A DNA stretch of 64,000 nucleotides, from assembly GCF_017310505.1 (NCBI RefSeq), contig NZ_CP065957.1, positions 2,190,699 to 2,254,698 of the forward strand, in the 5' to 3' direction. The notes beneath the pieces were generated by a model that did no database searches, had not been told where the DNA came from, and worked only from the letters and a program-made list of their open reading frames with translations. The translations under genes were made by a program, and so were the position numbers. Source of the stretch: Methylacidiphilum caldifontis (lineage in GTDB: Bacteria; Verrucomicrobiota; Verrucomicrobiia; Methylacidiphilales; Methylacidiphilaceae). Below are positions 54,061 to 63,640 of the stretch, piece after piece. Each line of letters starts with the position of its first letter. Positions within the stretch are counted from its first letter, which is position 1.

Positions 54061-55224
54061 ATGGCTAAAAAAATATTCTTGAACAATACACTGCGTAGTC
54101 CTTTGCGATTAGCGAGGATTGGCAAGGGATTGTCTCAAAAAGAACTGGCTTTAAAAATCGGGGTAAGCCGACAGACTATTCATGCAATGGAAAACGGGCT
54201 TTATGTGCCTAATACAGCTGTTGCTTTAAGGTTGGCAAGAGTTCTGGAAAAAAGCGTGGAGTTTCTTTTCCCCTATAGCCCGGATTTTATTGAAGCCGAT
54301 ATCGTCATTCAAGACAATCAGAAAATATCAAGTAGGTTTGTTGTCGGAGAGGTTAGAGGCAAGAAAGTGGCATGGCCTACTGACCTTCTTGAGTCGACTC
54401 TTGGGTTTTTTGAAGCCAATGCCCTGCGAATTCCACCCGTTGAAAAAAACAGTAAACAGTTGAGGCTTCTTTTCCCTTATTCGGAAATAGAAAAACAGCT
54501 TTTTTTGCTTGGTTGTGATCCAGCCCTAGGCTTGCTTTCCAACCGCCTTTCTCGGTACTCTGATTTCAGGGTTTGGTGGTTTAGGCACTCCAGTCTCAAA
54601 ACCTTGCAATGCATGAAATCGGGATTTGCACATATTGGAGGTTTCCATTTCCCTAAGGAATACTCGAAGAATAATGTGGAGAGTGGAACAGAAGCTTTAA
54701 TGGATACGGGGGGGTTGATCGTTGCTTTCAGTCAATGGGAAGAAGGGTTCGTGGTCAAAGCGGGTAATCCGATGGGGATATATAAAGTTGATGATCTTCT
54801 TCGCAAAGAGGTCCGATTTGTGAATAGGGATTGCGGATCGGGTTCCCATGTGCTTTTTGATATCCTCCTACAGAAAGCGGGGATTTCTACCAACCAGATA
54901 AACGGTTATAAAATTGAACTGCCGACAGCTCTTGATGTGGCTAGAGCAGTTGCGTATGGTTTTGCTGATGTGGGTTTGGCTTCCAGGCTTTGCTCAGAAA
55001 TGTTAGCTTTGGATTTTATTCCTCTTTACCAAATGGAATTTTGCTTGGTCATTCCCAAGGATTTGATTTTACAACCCGCGGTAGAAAAGTTTATCGATTT
55101 TCTCCAATCCGGAGATTTTAAGGAAGAGTTGACTTTGCTAGCTGGCTATAACTTTGACTCTCTTGGAAAAATAGTCAAAGAAGTTAATGAAAAAAGAGAG
55201 AAAAGGCCTAGAAATGGTTTATAG
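54061..55224 (+). CDS. XRE-type HTH regulator with periplasmic-binding-like effector domain
   Basis: 387 residues: a helix-turn-helix of the XRE type (about 15-70; LSQKELALKIGVSRQTIHAME), then two lobes of a type II periplasmic-binding-like fold (about 100-375) of the kind in PF12727, often tied to molybdate or tungstate or to LysR-like ligand sensing. Visible marks include HIGGFHFPKEY, DCGSGSHVLFD and GFADVGLASRL. There is no signal peptide, so it is a cytoplasmic transcription factor. It begins 12 bp after ftsZ and could be cotranscribed with the division genes. The ligand is unknown. Confidence 0.8.
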   Translation: MAKKIFLNNTLRSPLRLARIGKGLSQKELALKIGVSRQTIHAMENGLYVPNTAVALRLARVLEKSVEFLFPYSPDFIEADIVIQDNQKISSRFVVGEVRGKKVAWPTDLLESTLGFFEANALRIPPVEKNSKQLRLLFPYSEIEKQLFLLGCDPALGLLSNRLSRYSDFRVWWFRHSSLKTLQCMKSGFAHIGGFHFPKEYSKNNVESGTEALMDTGGLIVAFSQWEEGFVVKAGNPMGIYKVDDLLRKEVRFVNRDCGSGSHVLFDILLQKAGISTNQINGYKIELPTALDVARAVAYGFADVGLASRLCSEMLALDFIPLYQMEFCLVIPKDLILQPAVEKFIDFLQSGDFKEELTLLAGYNFDSLGKIVKEVNEKREKRPRNGL

Positions 55225-55238
55225 ACAGCTATCTCGTT

Positions 55239-57122
55239 TCAATCAGAATCCAAGGAAGGTTGTGTTGTTGAAACATAATTTTCTGCTGTAATGGGTGAGG
55301 AAAAATTGCCCGCTGTCCACATCCTGTAAAAAACACCTTTTTTATTTAACAGTTCTTGACTATTTCCTTCTTCGCATATCTGTCCGTCAACGAGAACAAT
55401 AATTCGTTGCCAGTTCTGGATTGCATGTAACCTGTGGGTAACAAACAGGGTAGTTTTATTTTCCATAAGGAGTTGTAGAGAGCTCATTATTTGTTGTTCT
55501 GTTTTTAAATCTAGGGAACTGGTTGGTTCATCGAGCAAAAGAATAGAGGTATTTCTTAGGAACGCCCTGGCCAAGCCTATTTTTTGCCTTTGGCCGCCAC
55601 TTAACAGTGCTCCTTTCTCTCCTACCACCGTATGATAACCCTTTGGTAATTTAGCGATGAAGGATTCCACAGAGGCCTGTCGTGCTGCCTCAATAACTTG
55701 GTTAGAGTTAGCTTGTTCTTTGCCAAAGCTTATATTTTCTTCGACAGTCGTGTTAAAGAGCATGGTATCCTGCAGAACAAGAGAAATGTTTTGACGCAAC
55801 GACTTTTTCTTCATTTGGCGGATATCTATGCCATCGATCAAGATTTCGCCTTCGTCGGGATCATAAAATCTGCAAATCAAGGAAAGAATGGTGGTTTTGC
55901 CTGATCCCGTAGGACCTACAATGGCTACATGTTCTCCGGGGTTTATAACAAAGCTTAGATTTTTAAGAACAACTTTCTCAGGACTATATCGAAAAGAAAC
56001 GTTCCTAAATTCAATTTTCCCCTGGATCTGTTTTAGTTCGATCGGCTTTGGTGGATCGGGCAGTTCGTTGGGAATATCGAACAACTCAAAGATTCTTTTA
56101 AGACTACTTGCAGTACTTTCTAATGTCCACGAAGTGTAGCTGAGTTGTTCCATAGGTTGATAGAGGGAGGCGAGGTAACTTAAAAAAATCCATAACTGAC
56201 CGATTGATAAACTGCCTTTTAACACTTCTTTTGTACCAATAAAAAGAATAAGGGCAGTTCCTAAAGCCGTAACTAGGGTAACAAGCAGAGAACAGCGATT
56301 AGTTGTGAGCAGGTAATCGTAGTTAGCGTTGAGGCTATTCCAAGCAGCTTTTTTAAACGAAGCAATCGCTTTGTCTTCTTGAGAATAAGCATGAATAAGC
56401 CTGATAGCAGAAATTCTTTCCGAAGTTTCTGAAAGCAGCTGACTTTCCTGTTCTTGGACTTGAGTACTTTTGTGTCGAATTTTTGAAGTGTTGACGTTGA
56501 TAATTAACCACAAAAGGGGGGAAATGCCTAAGGCTATGGTTGCTAAATAAAAATTAAGTTTTAACATCACAATCAAGGTGCCGGCAAGCAGAAGCAATGA
56601 ACTTAATAGGGTACTAAGTCCCCGGATAAAAAAGGTCATTATCGATTGAGTGTCGTAAGCGATCCTATAGATCATGTCTCCACTTTTTGTAGATTCATGG
56701 AAACGAAGGGGAAGATGTTGAAGAAAAGAAAAGGTGTCCGTACGTAACTTGAGGAGGGCTGAAAGGCCTATCTTGTATAGAAGAGAGTTGATTATGAGAG
56801 TCAACCCACTGTGGATCAAATAGATTATAAAAAGACTGCAGCAGCCAACAAGGGTCATCACAGTTATATATCTTGCAGATAAAGACAGAGAGAACCGAGG
56901 ATCCATAGCTTTTAAAAGAACATCGTCTATAAGCCATTTTACGGGCCATGGCCTCAAGATGTTGAGTCCCACAGAAAAGATAATGAGGATCGAGCAGATG
57001 AGAATTTTTGGAAGAAAGGGTTGGTAATAAGGCAAGGTTCTTTTATAAATGGAAAGAGAATCGAAAAGGGAGCCGATCGTAGTCAAGTTTTTGAACCGAG
57101 CTATTCTTTTTACTATGTTCAT
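55239..57122 (-). CDS. ABC exporter, fused membrane and ATPase domains (MsbA-like)
   Basis: 627 residues. Six membrane helices lie within about 35-325. The ATPase domain (about 370-605) has Walker A GPTGSGKTTIL, signature LLSGGQRQKIGLARA, Walker B ILLLDEPTSSLD and the H-loop VTHRLHAI. It would act as a homodimer exporting a lipid, glycolipid or peptide. It overlaps the glycosyltransferase fusion gene upstream by 4 bp, so export of the product made by that enzyme is a reasonable inference. Confidence 0.92.
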   Translation of the reverse strand: MNIVKRIARFKNLTTIGSLFDSLSIYKRTLPYYQPFLPKILICSILIIFSVGLNILRPWPVKWLIDDVLLKAMDPRFSLSLSARYITVMTLVGCCSLFIIYLIHSGLTLIINSLLYKIGLSALLKLRTDTFSFLQHLPLRFHESTKSGDMIYRIAYDTQSIMTFFIRGLSTLLSSLLLLAGTLIVMLKLNFYLATIALGISPLLWLIINVNTSKIRHKSTQVQEQESQLLSETSERISAIRLIHAYSQEDKAIASFKKAAWNSLNANYDYLLTTNRCSLLVTLVTALGTALILFIGTKEVLKGSLSIGQLWIFLSYLASLYQPMEQLSYTSWTLESTASSLKRIFELFDIPNELPDPPKPIELKQIQGKIEFRNVSFRYSPEKVVLKNLSFVINPGEHVAIVGPTGSGKTTILSLICRFYDPDEGEILIDGIDIRQMKKKSLRQNISLVLQDTMLFNTTVEENISFGKEQANSNQVIEAARQASVESFIAKLPKGYHTVVGEKGALLSGGQRQKIGLARAFLRNTSILLLDEPTSSLDLKTEQQIMSSLQLLMENKTTLFVTHRLHAIQNWQRIIVLVDGQICEEGNSQELLNKKGVFYRMWTAGNFSSPITAENYVSTTQPSLDSD

Positions 57123-59647
57123 TTAATTGGCATTAGCCCTACATCTTTGGCGGCTTGTTTAATCAGTTCCTTAAGTTTAATTTCGGTTATTTTCTTTTGA
57201 ATTGATAGGGTAGCAAACAGAAGTGTAAATAAAGGAAGAGTCAACCAAAGAGCATGACGGCCAAATGCTAAGAAAAGAAGGAATGAACTACAGATTAAAA
57301 CTAAAAGCAATATTTTGTTTAACAAAGTAGATTTGCACTTCAGCTTTATTTTTATCACTCTTTCATTTTGAGGATAAATCTCGGTTAACGTTAAAAGTTG
57401 AGAATCCCATAACGATCCAGAATAGACATAGATGTCCCAGTTATCCCAACCTGAATCCAGGGCATATTTACATCCTGTTTGTTGAAGTTTTAGGGATATT
57501 TCACCTAAGAGTGTAATTCTATCCTGCCCTCTATTTGACCAGAAGGATAACAAAGTTGGACCTTGAATAATTGATTTTAAAATGTCGAGTAGGCGAACCT
57601 CTGTTGGAATAGACAAAGGAAGATTCCGAGAAAAAAACCAAGTTCTGTTACGTTTGTAACCCCTGACTAGGGGTTGAAAGAAAATGAGAAAGAAAAGAAG
57701 AAACTTAGAAAAAGCTGTATAATGGCTCTTGTCTTTACAAAGTCTAGATAAATAGCTTAAAGCGGATAATAGAGGAGGAAGTAGGGGAAGGAAAAAAAAG
57801 GGTCTTGTAATTTTAAAAAATAAAAGGGTCAGGCAAAGAAAAGAGGCTACGAATATATATTCAAAGCTTCTTACAAAAGCGGACCAAAAACTTTCTTTTC
57901 CGGGATAAAGGAATTGGAAAAGGCCGGTTCCAAAAATCCCTTGGTAGAGGGATGATTTTTTTAAACTCAATGCATGCTGTTCATATATTCTACCTTTCCA
58001 TAGGGCACCGCCAAGAGATCCAAAATAATGAGGATGTTTGAATCGGAGCAGAGCTTCAGCTTCTCCATAGCCGATTTGTTGTCTGAGATACTCTTTTAGT
58101 GTAAATCTCCTGTAATGCCAGATTACTGCCGAAGGATTAAATCCGATTGGATGACCTGAAGATAAAATTCTCCAGCAAATATCGACGTCATCTCCGGCTT
58201 TACGGAAAATAGGATCAAAATATCCTATTTTATCGAATATCCACCTCCAGAATGCCATGTTACAACCAGGAATGTGTTCAGCATGGGTGTCAGACAACAA
58301 AACGTGGCTGGGTGATCCAGGAGCTAAAGATATCACCTCTTGTATCGGCTCCTTGGGAATAGGTGGATAGTTGGGACCTCCACAGGCTACGTAGTCGGCA
58401 TCGAGCAAGGTTTTTACAATAAAATACAGCCAATCCGGATCAGCCATACAATCTGAATCTGTAAAAGCAACAATTTCGCCCGAGGCCTTTTCTATGCCAA
58501 GATTCCTGGCTGCGCTTAATCCTTTGTTAGGCTGGTGAAGAGCAATGACTTCGGGAAATTGGGCTAATATTTCTTTTGTTTGATCCGTGGACCCATCATC
58601 AACAACGATGATCTCGTAATCGGGATATTGGAGTCTTTTCAATGAAGAAAGACAATCAGTCAGGGTTTTAGCTCCATTATAGCTACACACGATGACAGAA
58701 ACCTTGGGAGTACGTTTAAGGGGAAATCTTTTGTATAAAGGAAGTGAAGAGTTGTTAAACAGTTTACAGACAGCCTGGTAGCTCTTTTTTGTTTTCCTAT
58801 CTTTTTGTACGAGTCCAAATGCCCAATCTTCGATATCCATTCCTCCTGTGAACCATTCATCTGTCCAACTGAATATGATTGTTCCCGCAAGCCCTGATTG
58901 CGAAACGATCCGAATGTGTTCTTCAAGAAGCCAGGCTTGTTCATCTTCTCCATGTCTTAAGGAGTCCATGCCAAATTCACTTAATAAAAGAGGTTTATCT
59001 CCAGCGATGTTCTGTAACCTAAGAAGGTAATTTTCCAAGGCTTTGGGATCGTGCAAATAGACATTGAAACTATAGAAATCCAAAGGTTGAGGATGAAGAT
59101 ATTCGGTTGGAGGATAATTCGCATAGCTGACAGCTGCAAGTGGATCTGTTTCTTTAACAAGAAAGAGAAGATCGGATAGGAGTTTTTCTATTTTTTTTCT
59201 TCCATAAAAACGAATACAATCAGGAGGTAGCTCGTTATCTACGAAATATCCTAAAAGGGCGGTATGGCCTGCATTTTCTTTAATTTTATTTTTTATGAAT
59301 TTTTTAAAATCCTGTAGCGACTTGGAATTTGAAAAGTAATCATATCGGTTTATCCAGGGAATAGAGATTAAAACTTTTAAATTAAACTCCCTAGCTAAGT
59401 CTAAAAACCAGGCTTGTGGAAAATGGTATAGTCTAAGCGTATTTACTCCAGCTTGTTGCATGAGAAGAAAATCTTTCTTGACTTCGGCGGGAAGAGGAAA
59501 AAAAGAATGTTCGGTTGTTCTTGGTTTAAAAGGACCGTAGTTAACACCCTGGATAAAAAACTTTTTGTCTTTATGGTAAAAAAATTTGGAATGAATTTTT
59601 ATTCTTTCTGAACAAAAATGAGATTCAAAAGGCGGTGACGTAGTCAC
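57119..59647 (-). CDS. Glycosidase-like domain fused to family 2 glycosyltransferase, membrane protein
   Basis: 842 residues. Residues about 15-300 form a TIM-barrel glycoside-hydrolase-like domain, with FIQGVNYGPF, an acid/base candidate Glu139 (FVDNEL) and nucleophile candidate Glu224 (LLSEFGMD). Residues about 313-560 are a GT2 domain: VSVIVCSYNGAKTL, DDGSTD (350-355), TDSD (396-399) and the acceptor motif GDDVDICWRI. Three or more hydrophobic helices occupy about 595-660 and 775-825. The protein probably makes or trims an extracellular polysaccharide or glycolipid. It is coupled to the downstream ABC exporter. The specific sugars are unknown. Confidence 0.85.
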   Translation of the reverse strand: MTTSPPFESHFCSERIKIHSKFFYHKDKKFFIQGVNYGPFKPRTTEHSFFPLPAEVKKDFLLMQQAGVNTLRLYHFPQAWFLDLAREFNLKVLISIPWINRYDYFSNSKSLQDFKKFIKNKIKENAGHTALLGYFVDNELPPDCIRFYGRKKIEKLLSDLLFLVKETDPLAAVSYANYPPTEYLHPQPLDFYSFNVYLHDPKALENYLLRLQNIAGDKPLLLSEFGMDSLRHGEDEQAWLLEEHIRIVSQSGLAGTIIFSWTDEWFTGGMDIEDWAFGLVQKDRKTKKSYQAVCKLFNNSSLPLYKRFPLKRTPKVSVIVCSYNGAKTLTDCLSSLKRLQYPDYEIIVVDDGSTDQTKEILAQFPEVIALHQPNKGLSAARNLGIEKASGEIVAFTDSDCMADPDWLYFIVKTLLDADYVACGGPNYPPIPKEPIQEVISLAPGSPSHVLLSDTHAEHIPGCNMAFWRWIFDKIGYFDPIFRKAGDDVDICWRILSSGHPIGFNPSAVIWHYRRFTLKEYLRQQIGYGEAEALLRFKHPHYFGSLGGALWKGRIYEQHALSLKKSSLYQGIFGTGLFQFLYPGKESFWSAFVRSFEYIFVASFLCLTLLFFKITRPFFFLPLLPPLLSALSYLSRLCKDKSHYTAFSKFLLFFLIFFQPLVRGYKRNRTWFFSRNLPLSIPTEVRLLDILKSIIQGPTLLSFWSNRGQDRITLLGEISLKLQQTGCKYALDSGWDNWDIYVYSGSLWDSQLLTLTEIYPQNERVIKIKLKCKSTLLNKILLLVLICSSFLLFLAFGRHALWLTLPLFTLLFATLSIQKKITEIKLKELIKQAAKDVGLMPIK

Positions 59648-59752
59648 AGGAAAACTAAATCAAAGTTTATGTTTGAGTAACTTTTGGTAAAAGAATCTAC
59701 ATATATTGAAAAAATACTATAACTTAAATATTTAAATTATATAAATAAAAAG

Positions 59753-60646
59753 ATGCTTCCCTCAAAGGATTTGGAAATATACGGGATTCGGAAAATAAGA
59801 AGTGGTAAAGTCAGAGACCTTTTCAGCTGGAAAAACGAGCTCTGGATGGTCACTTCAGATAGGCTATCGGCTTTTGATTACATTTTGCCTGATGAGATTC
59901 CAGCAAAAGGAATTATCCTAAACCAGATTGCCTTAGGATGGTTCGAAAAAACCTCCCTCATTTGTCCCAATGCTTTGTTGAGCGAGGAGTTGCCTGAAGG
60001 GGTTGAACTTCCTGAATGGGAAGCTAGACTAATGCGTGTTTTACCCTGCGATCCTTTACCGGTTGAATTTATTGTACGGGGTTATCTTGTGGGTGGAGGC
60101 TGGAAGCAATACGTTGAAAAAGGGATTGTTGGGGATTATTCAATTCCGAAAAATCTGGCTTATGGCAGTCCGTTGCCAGAGCCCCTTTTTACACCGACAA
60201 CCAAAGCTAGAGAAGGGCATGACCAGCCCTTAGATGAGAAAACAGCAAAAAATATCCTTGGCGACAACTACGAAAGGCTTAAAACCTTGGCTCTTAATCT
60301 TTATCTTCATGGCAAGAATTATGCCCTGAAGAAAGGTCTTATTCTTTTGGATACGAAGTTTGAGTTTGGAATAAGAGATGGAAAAATTTATTTGATTGAT
60401 GAGTTGATTACCCCGGATAGTTCTCGGTTCTGGTTGAGCGAAGAATTTGAAAGAGATAAAACGGCTTGTGCTCATTACGACAAACAGATCGTTAGAGATT
60501 ACCTTGAAAAAATAGGGTGGAATCAACAGCCGCCCATTCCTCGATTAAGTCAACAAATCATAAAGGAAATGCAGCAAAGATACAAGGAAGTGCTTTCTAG
60601 GCTTTTCCCAGAAAGACTTAAAAAGGTGACGGCATTAATCGATTGA
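59753..60646 (+). CDS. purC: SAICAR synthetase
   Basis: 297 residues with the family motifs GKVRDLF near residue 18, SDRLSAFDYILPDEIPAKG, VRGYLVGGGWKQY and LIDELITPDSSRFW. It joins CAIR with aspartate in purine synthesis. The length is of the longer SAICAR synthetase type seen in many proteobacteria and eukaryotes. The last 12 bases overlap the convergent HD-domain gene. Confidence 0.95.
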   Translation: MLPSKDLEIYGIRKIRSGKVRDLFSWKNELWMVTSDRLSAFDYILPDEIPAKGIILNQIALGWFEKTSLICPNALLSEELPEGVELPEWEARLMRVLPCDPLPVEFIVRGYLVGGGWKQYVEKGIVGDYSIPKNLAYGSPLPEPLFTPTTKAREGHDQPLDEKTAKNILGDNYERLKTLALNLYLHGKNYALKKGLILLDTKFEFGIRDGKIYLIDELITPDSSRFWLSEEFERDKTACAHYDKQIVRDYLEKIGWNQQPPIPRLSQQIIKEMQQRYKEVLSRLFPERLKKVTALID

Positions 60647-61774
60647 GTTTATATCTTTTTCTTCTAAGGGCAGTGGTAGAACATCTTTACTGAAATCTTC
60701 TACAAAATTAGAGCTAATCAGTTGCAGTGAAGGAGGAGCGGGTAAGAAAGAAAATTTATCAAGGGGAGCAATTGGGTTACCCTCTAGGGGAGGTTTCTTT
60801 TCAAAGATGCCAGGTGCAATTTCCTTCCCTTCGGCATATGCACAGCGAAACATCTCTAGTTTTGCGTCGAGATTATCCAATATATGGACAATCCAAGCTT
60901 CGGGAGTTCGTGGAGTGGTGGGTGAACCATATTCTCTAAGGCCATGATGGGCAATAATCAAATGAAGGAGATGTATTCGAATCTCTTCGGCAGGAGGGGT
61001 GAACGGATGAAGAAACTCTGCTTTATCTTTTAAAGTTCTCCATAATGAATTGACGACTTCTACCCCGATTGGGATATGACCGATCAGTTCAGCAATCTTG
61101 CTCCTTTTCATGATAAAACCATTTTGCTGAAAATCATTTTCCCAAAGTTTTCCACAATCATGGAAAAGGATTCCCGCTTTGATGAGATCCCAGTTGTAGG
61201 ATGGATAGGCTTGCCTTAGAGCTTCTGATGCTTCGATCATTTGACAAACATGCCGCAAAAGTCCTCCACGAAAATTATGATGGTATTCTCTGGCTGCGGC
61301 GGCTCTTTTGAATTTTTCACCATGGACTGAAAGAAATTGCTGACAAAGAACTCGAAGTCGAGGATCTTCCAAATCTGCTATTTTTTTTTGAAGAAACTCC
61401 CAGTCTTTCTCCATTTGGGGATTTCCCTTTTTAAGGAGAAGTTCTTCTATTTCCTCCCTCTCAAGAGGCCTGAGAGCATGAGCTGTGGCTTGAATGCCAA
61501 AAGGGGTATAACGGAAAACAGCTGAGAGTTCAACAAAAGTATTCAGAGGAGTTGATAGCAATTGGGAGTAATTTTGTGCTGATTCTTGCCATATTTTTAT
61601 TTTTTTAGTTCCAGTGTGATCAGCAAGTTCTAAATCAAGGAAAGAGGAACCGTTTTTCGAAATCGATTCTTTGATCGCTACAATCTGACAACGGATAGAG
61701 CCCCGAAGAGTTCCTTGTTGCATGTTTTTTTCGCTGAGTAGCGAAAGACTTTCGATTTTTTCTTCGTTGAGCAT
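60635..61774 (-). CDS. OB-fold plus HD-domain nuclease-like protein (YhaM-like)
   Basis: 379 residues. An N-terminal OB-fold region (about 20-105; SFLDLELADHTGTKKIKIW) is followed by a metal-dependent HD domain (about 155-330) with HHNFRGGLLRHVCQM, FHDCGKLWEN and HHGLREYGSP supplying the His/Asp ligands. YhaM is a 3'-5' exoribonuclease with this layout, so RNA turnover is likely. The gene is convergent with purC. About 225 bp of A+T-rich sequence without a gene separates its start from the TolC-like gene. Confidence 0.85.
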   Translation of the reverse strand: MLNEEKIESLSLLSEKNMQQGTLRGSIRCQIVAIKESISKNGSSFLDLELADHTGTKKIKIWQESAQNYSQLLSTPLNTFVELSAVFRYTPFGIQATAHALRPLEREEIEELLLKKGNPQMEKDWEFLQKKIADLEDPRLRVLCQQFLSVHGEKFKRAAAAREYHHNFRGGLLRHVCQMIEASEALRQAYPSYNWDLIKAGILFHDCGKLWENDFQQNGFIMKRSKIAELIGHIPIGVEVVNSLWRTLKDKAEFLHPFTPPAEEIRIHLLHLIIAHHGLREYGSPTTPRTPEAWIVHILDNLDAKLEMFRCAYAEGKEIAPGIFEKKPPLEGNPIAPLDKFSFLPAPPSLQLISSNFVEDFSKDVLPLPLEEKDINSID

Positions 61775-62000
61775 GAGTCCTTAAATTAAAATAAAGGAAC
61801 TTTTTCTATTAAAAAAAATTCTAAAAGAAAAAAACTTTTTAGAAAATTTTTTTTATTTTAATTTTTAAATAAAATAGCCAAAAAAGCAGACTTTGTTTTT
61901 TTCATGAAACAAAAAGAAACTCAAGATATTCATTTAGTGGGTTTGATAGAAACATTTTTCTTTTTTTTTAAGATTAAATCCTGTAGGGGAAGGATCTATA

Positions 62001-63524
62001 ATGGGATGGATAGTCTTTATTTTAATCGTAGGTTTTTCCCCCTTATCATGGGCTGAGGAAGAACAGGACTACACGGTTTCTCCCTATTCCGCGACTGAGG
62101 AAGGAAAACCTCCACCAAGAGCTCTTCCTCCCGTTACTCAACCTGTACCAGGAAGAATTGCTCCTTCTTATACGCCTCCTCTTGAAGAGCTTCTTAAAAG
62201 TGTTTCACCTATCGCCTATAAAGCTACGGATAAGAGTGCACTTGACCTTTTCCAATGTTTTCAACTGGCTGCGGCACGCTGGAACCAACTGAAGATAGAT
62301 TACCAGGGCATTCTTGCCCAGCAAGCGGTGGTATCCCAAACCCTTGCCCAGTTTTACCCCCAGGTTTCGTTCTTGAACGAACAGAGTTTTCAAAATAGCG
62401 TGGGTTTTGCTCCCACCTTGGGAGGAATAGCTTTTGGGATTGCTCCAAGTACCTATTTTTCTTTGAATTCGATTAATGGGACATGGACTATTTTCAATAG
62501 TTTCCAGAATGTCAACCGGCTCAATGCCGCCAGGGCTACAGCTGCCTATTCAGCTTATCATATGGAAAGGGATTACCAGCTTCTTTATGCAAATTTGGCT
62601 TCTGCCTTTTACAGTGCCCTTATGTACGAGGGCAGCATTGCGATATTGAATGACCAGATCGACATTCTCCAGTCTCTTGTCAATGAATTGGAATTCCGAC
62701 AGAAAATTGGAAGATCAAGGCCAGCTGATGTATTCCAAACCCAGACCAATCTGGCGGCAACCGTGGCTCAAAGAGAAAATTACAAAGGATTTTATAACCA
62801 ATTTCTTGCCCTTCTTACTTACTATTTGGGAATTCCTCCCGAAAAGATAAATATAAAGGATACGCAAAGTTTACCTTCTACAAAAAACCTGGAAGAATAT
62901 CTAGCTCAAGTCGGTTCCAGACCAGATGTCTTGGCACAGGTACAGCTCTTGAGAGCTCAAAAAGCAGGTCTAGCTGTTGCTCGAGGAATGCTTGGCCCAA
63001 CCATTTCTGTTAACGGGTTTTATCTTTTAACTCATGATCCACCGGTTCCTAATGTGTGGAATGTAAATGTGATTACCTCTATGCCTATTTTCAATGGTGG
63101 GCTTTATACTTCAACTATTCGGCAACAAGAAGCCTTGGTTCATCAAGTCCAACTGCAATTGGAGGATTTAAAAAGACAAGCCGATGAAAATGTGCGCATT
63201 TCTTTCTCTCTTTTCAATGCCGCAATCAGCCAAGTTGTTCAACTGAGGGAAGAAGTTGAGGTAGGGGCACTTTACTACGCGGCTCAAAGAGATGACTTTC
63301 AAAGGGGAGTGGCTGCTTTATTGGATGTGCTCGTGGCATTGAATACCTATCAAACGGCAAGGTTAAACCTTTTCCAGGCAGAAATGGGAGCAAGAATGCA
63401 ACTGGTCAATCTTTTTGTGGCTGCCGGAACCGTGCCTAGGAATCCCGAAGGATCGGCTATGCCGGTTAAAAATATAATTATGGAATCCAAGACTTCGGAA
63501 GTACAACCGATCAGTTCTCCTTAG
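62001..63524 (+). CDS. TolC-family outer-membrane efflux protein
   Basis: 507 residues with a signal peptide (MGWIVFILIVGFSPLSWAEE, cleavage after SWA likely). Two OEP domains of long helices follow, with a pseudo-repeat: AAARWNQLKIDYQGI and AEMGARMQLVNLFVAAG near the two ends, and YYLGIPPEKI in between. TolC-like proteins make the outer-membrane channel of tripartite efflux or type I secretion systems. A Pro-rich N-terminal stretch (about 35-60) is unusual. No pump or adaptor gene is in the window. The ribosome-binding site AGGGGAAGG is good. Confidence 0.9.
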   Translation: MGWIVFILIVGFSPLSWAEEEQDYTVSPYSATEEGKPPPRALPPVTQPVPGRIAPSYTPPLEELLKSVSPIAYKATDKSALDLFQCFQLAAARWNQLKIDYQGILAQQAVVSQTLAQFYPQVSFLNEQSFQNSVGFAPTLGGIAFGIAPSTYFSLNSINGTWTIFNSFQNVNRLNAARATAAYSAYHMERDYQLLYANLASAFYSALMYEGSIAILNDQIDILQSLVNELEFRQKIGRSRPADVFQTQTNLAATVAQRENYKGFYNQFLALLTYYLGIPPEKINIKDTQSLPSTKNLEEYLAQVGSRPDVLAQVQLLRAQKAGLAVARGMLGPTISVNGFYLLTHDPPVPNVWNVNVITSMPIFNGGLYTSTIRQQEALVHQVQLQLEDLKRQADENVRISFSLFNAAISQVVQLREEVEVGALYYAAQRDDFQRGVAALLDVLVALNTYQTARLNLFQAEMGARMQLVNLFVAAGTVPRNPEGSAMPVKNIIMESKTSEVQPISSP

Positions 63525-63640
63525 AATTCATGATTGGGGAACCTTGTAAAACCGCTTTTATTATTTTTTCTTGTTATTACCTCTAAGGTTTGATATTAAT
63601 ATTTTTATCGCTTGAGGAGGAGGCTTATAAACTGCCACGA

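Noticed and set aside
63525..63640. AACCTT/AAGGTT inverted pair after the TolC-like gene as a terminator
   Set aside because: The stem is only six bases with a loop of about 40 bases, too weak to support a call.
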